Source of the DNA: Bacteroidales bacterium
Lineage (GTDB): Bacteria > Bacteroidota > Bacteroidia > Bacteroidales > JACABE01
Length of the DNA stretch: 64,000 nucleotides
Direction of reading: 5' to 3'
Assembly (NCBI GenBank): GCA_023251515.1
Contig: JAHEYQ010000023.1
Coordinates: 1-64,000, forward strand
A program made the position numbers and the translations under genes. The stretch's first letter is position 1; the number at the start of each line of letters is the position of its first letter. This document shows, piece after piece, positions 63,512-64,000 of the stretch. The notes below the pieces were generated by a model. It saw nothing but the letters and a program-made list of their open reading frames with translations. It searched no databases and was not told where the DNA came from.

Positions 63512-64000
63512 ATGAAAAATCCTGATAATAAGATTAATTTTGAGTTTAATTACAACACTCAGATTAAAGATGACAAATCCCTGACTGATATTATTGAAAA
63601 TGAAACCAGGCTGCTTAAAGAAATTTTTAACGAAATTCCGCTAACTGTTTTCATTTATGATTGCGAAAATCTGAAACAAATTAGTGCCAACAAACTGGCT
63701 GAAGAACGCTTTAATTGTAAGCTCGAAGAAATTAACAAAAATGGTTATCAATGGTTTTTAAACCAGTTTCATCCTGCAGATGAAAAAAAAATTACCAACT
63801 TTATTGAAGACTTTATTGAAAATAAAACGGATGAATTCTCTTGTGTTTACAGGCTAAAATTGCCCAACGACCCCAAATGGCATTGGAATTACTGCAAAGC
63901 AAAAAGGTTGAAAAGCGAAAATGCTTTGATAAACAACTGTCTGCTTGGTTTTTCGGTTGATTTGGAAACGATAGTCCACAACAATAAGTCTATAGCTAGT
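63512..64000 (+). CDS. PAS-domain signalling protein, N-terminal part
   Basis: The frame opens at the ATG at 63512 (MKNPDNKINFEFNYNTQIKD) and runs off the window (163 codons). A helical linker (DIIENETRLLKEIFNEIPLT) leads into a PAS fold (VFIYDCENLKQISANKLAEE, QWFLNQFHPADEKKITNFIE, FSCVYRLKLPNDPKWHWNYC). Such N-termini belong to sensors or LuxR-type regulators in this phylum; the output domain is outside the window. Confidence 0.72.
   Translation, partial: MKNPDNKINFEFNYNTQIKDDKSLTDIIENETRLLKEIFNEIPLTVFIYDCENLKQISANKLAEERFNCKLEEINKNGYQWFLNQFHPADEKKITNFIEDFIENKTDEFSCVYRLKLPNDPKWHWNYCKAKRLKSENALINNCLLGFSVDLETIVHNNKSIAS

Overview
The window is a low-GC chromosomal segment of a member of the Bacteroidota. 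The evidence is several secreted proteins ending in type IX secretion (T9SS) sorting domains (YPNP...GIYxxKI), TAnnTTTG-type -7 promoter boxes, a CHU_C/gliding-type C-terminal domain, FISUMP and PKD proteins, and a GG-Bacteroidales-type RiPP locus. No ribosomal or transfer RNA gene was seen.

Layout. 0-9.3 kb: the end of an IS element abutting a truncated T9SS gene, three more secreted proteins, and an ECF sigma factor with a two-membrane-spanning anti-sigma/beta-barrel protein. 9.4-19.6 kb: a tyrosine recombinase with altered catalytic residues, then a radical-SAM peptide (RiPP) locus. That locus holds a small HTH regulator, a Cys-rich precursor with five consecutive Cys after a GG leader, an attenuator-like terminator, a rSAM/SPASM maturase, a pseudo-rSAM partner, a thioredoxin-like protein, a TonB-dependent-receptor-like barrel, a C39-peptidase ABC exporter and an unusually short HlyD-like protein. 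19.7-29.1 kb: an IS remnant, then a module-like accessory cluster of a cytoplasmic amidase, three patatin-like lipases (two of them close paralogues), a membrane-anchored FGE-fold protein, a lipoprotein and unknown proteins. Four copies of one intergenic element separate its modules. The promoter region of the first gene is a near-copy of the one in front of the RiPP regulator. 29.2-39.6 kb: a second accessory operon with a large soluble histidine kinase, two stand-alone receiver proteins, a coiled-coil membrane protein, a catalytically dead V8/trypsin-like secreted protein, a large exported protein interrupted near its end by one in-frame TAA, and an amidohydrolase. 40.0-42.9 kb: a three-gene ABC-3C type conflict system (SMEK-domain protein, small middle component, DUF2326-type ATPase). 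43-48 kb: lipoprotein, membrane, T9SS and GH16-like genes, with gene-end remnants. 48-62.5 kb: mostly housekeeping (dnaK, an AddA/RecB-like helicase-nuclease, SPFH protein, an FNR-like reductase, rlmN) and a heptose-activation trio (glycosyltransferase, hddA-like kinase, hddC-like nucleotidyltransferase). 62.5-63.5 kb: a gene-free, palindrome-rich stretch before a PAS-domain gene that runs off the window.

Reading. The 9.4-42.9 kb stretch is an accessory island combining a peptide natural-product locus with candidate defence or toxin genes. The most unusual items are the repeat-punctuated patatin/amidase cluster sharing a promoter element with the RiPP locus, the kinase/receiver/pseudoprotease operon with its in-frame stop, and a pair of nearly identical 23-24-codon micro-ORFs about 12 kb apart in opposite orientation, each just upstream of a gene for an exported protein.
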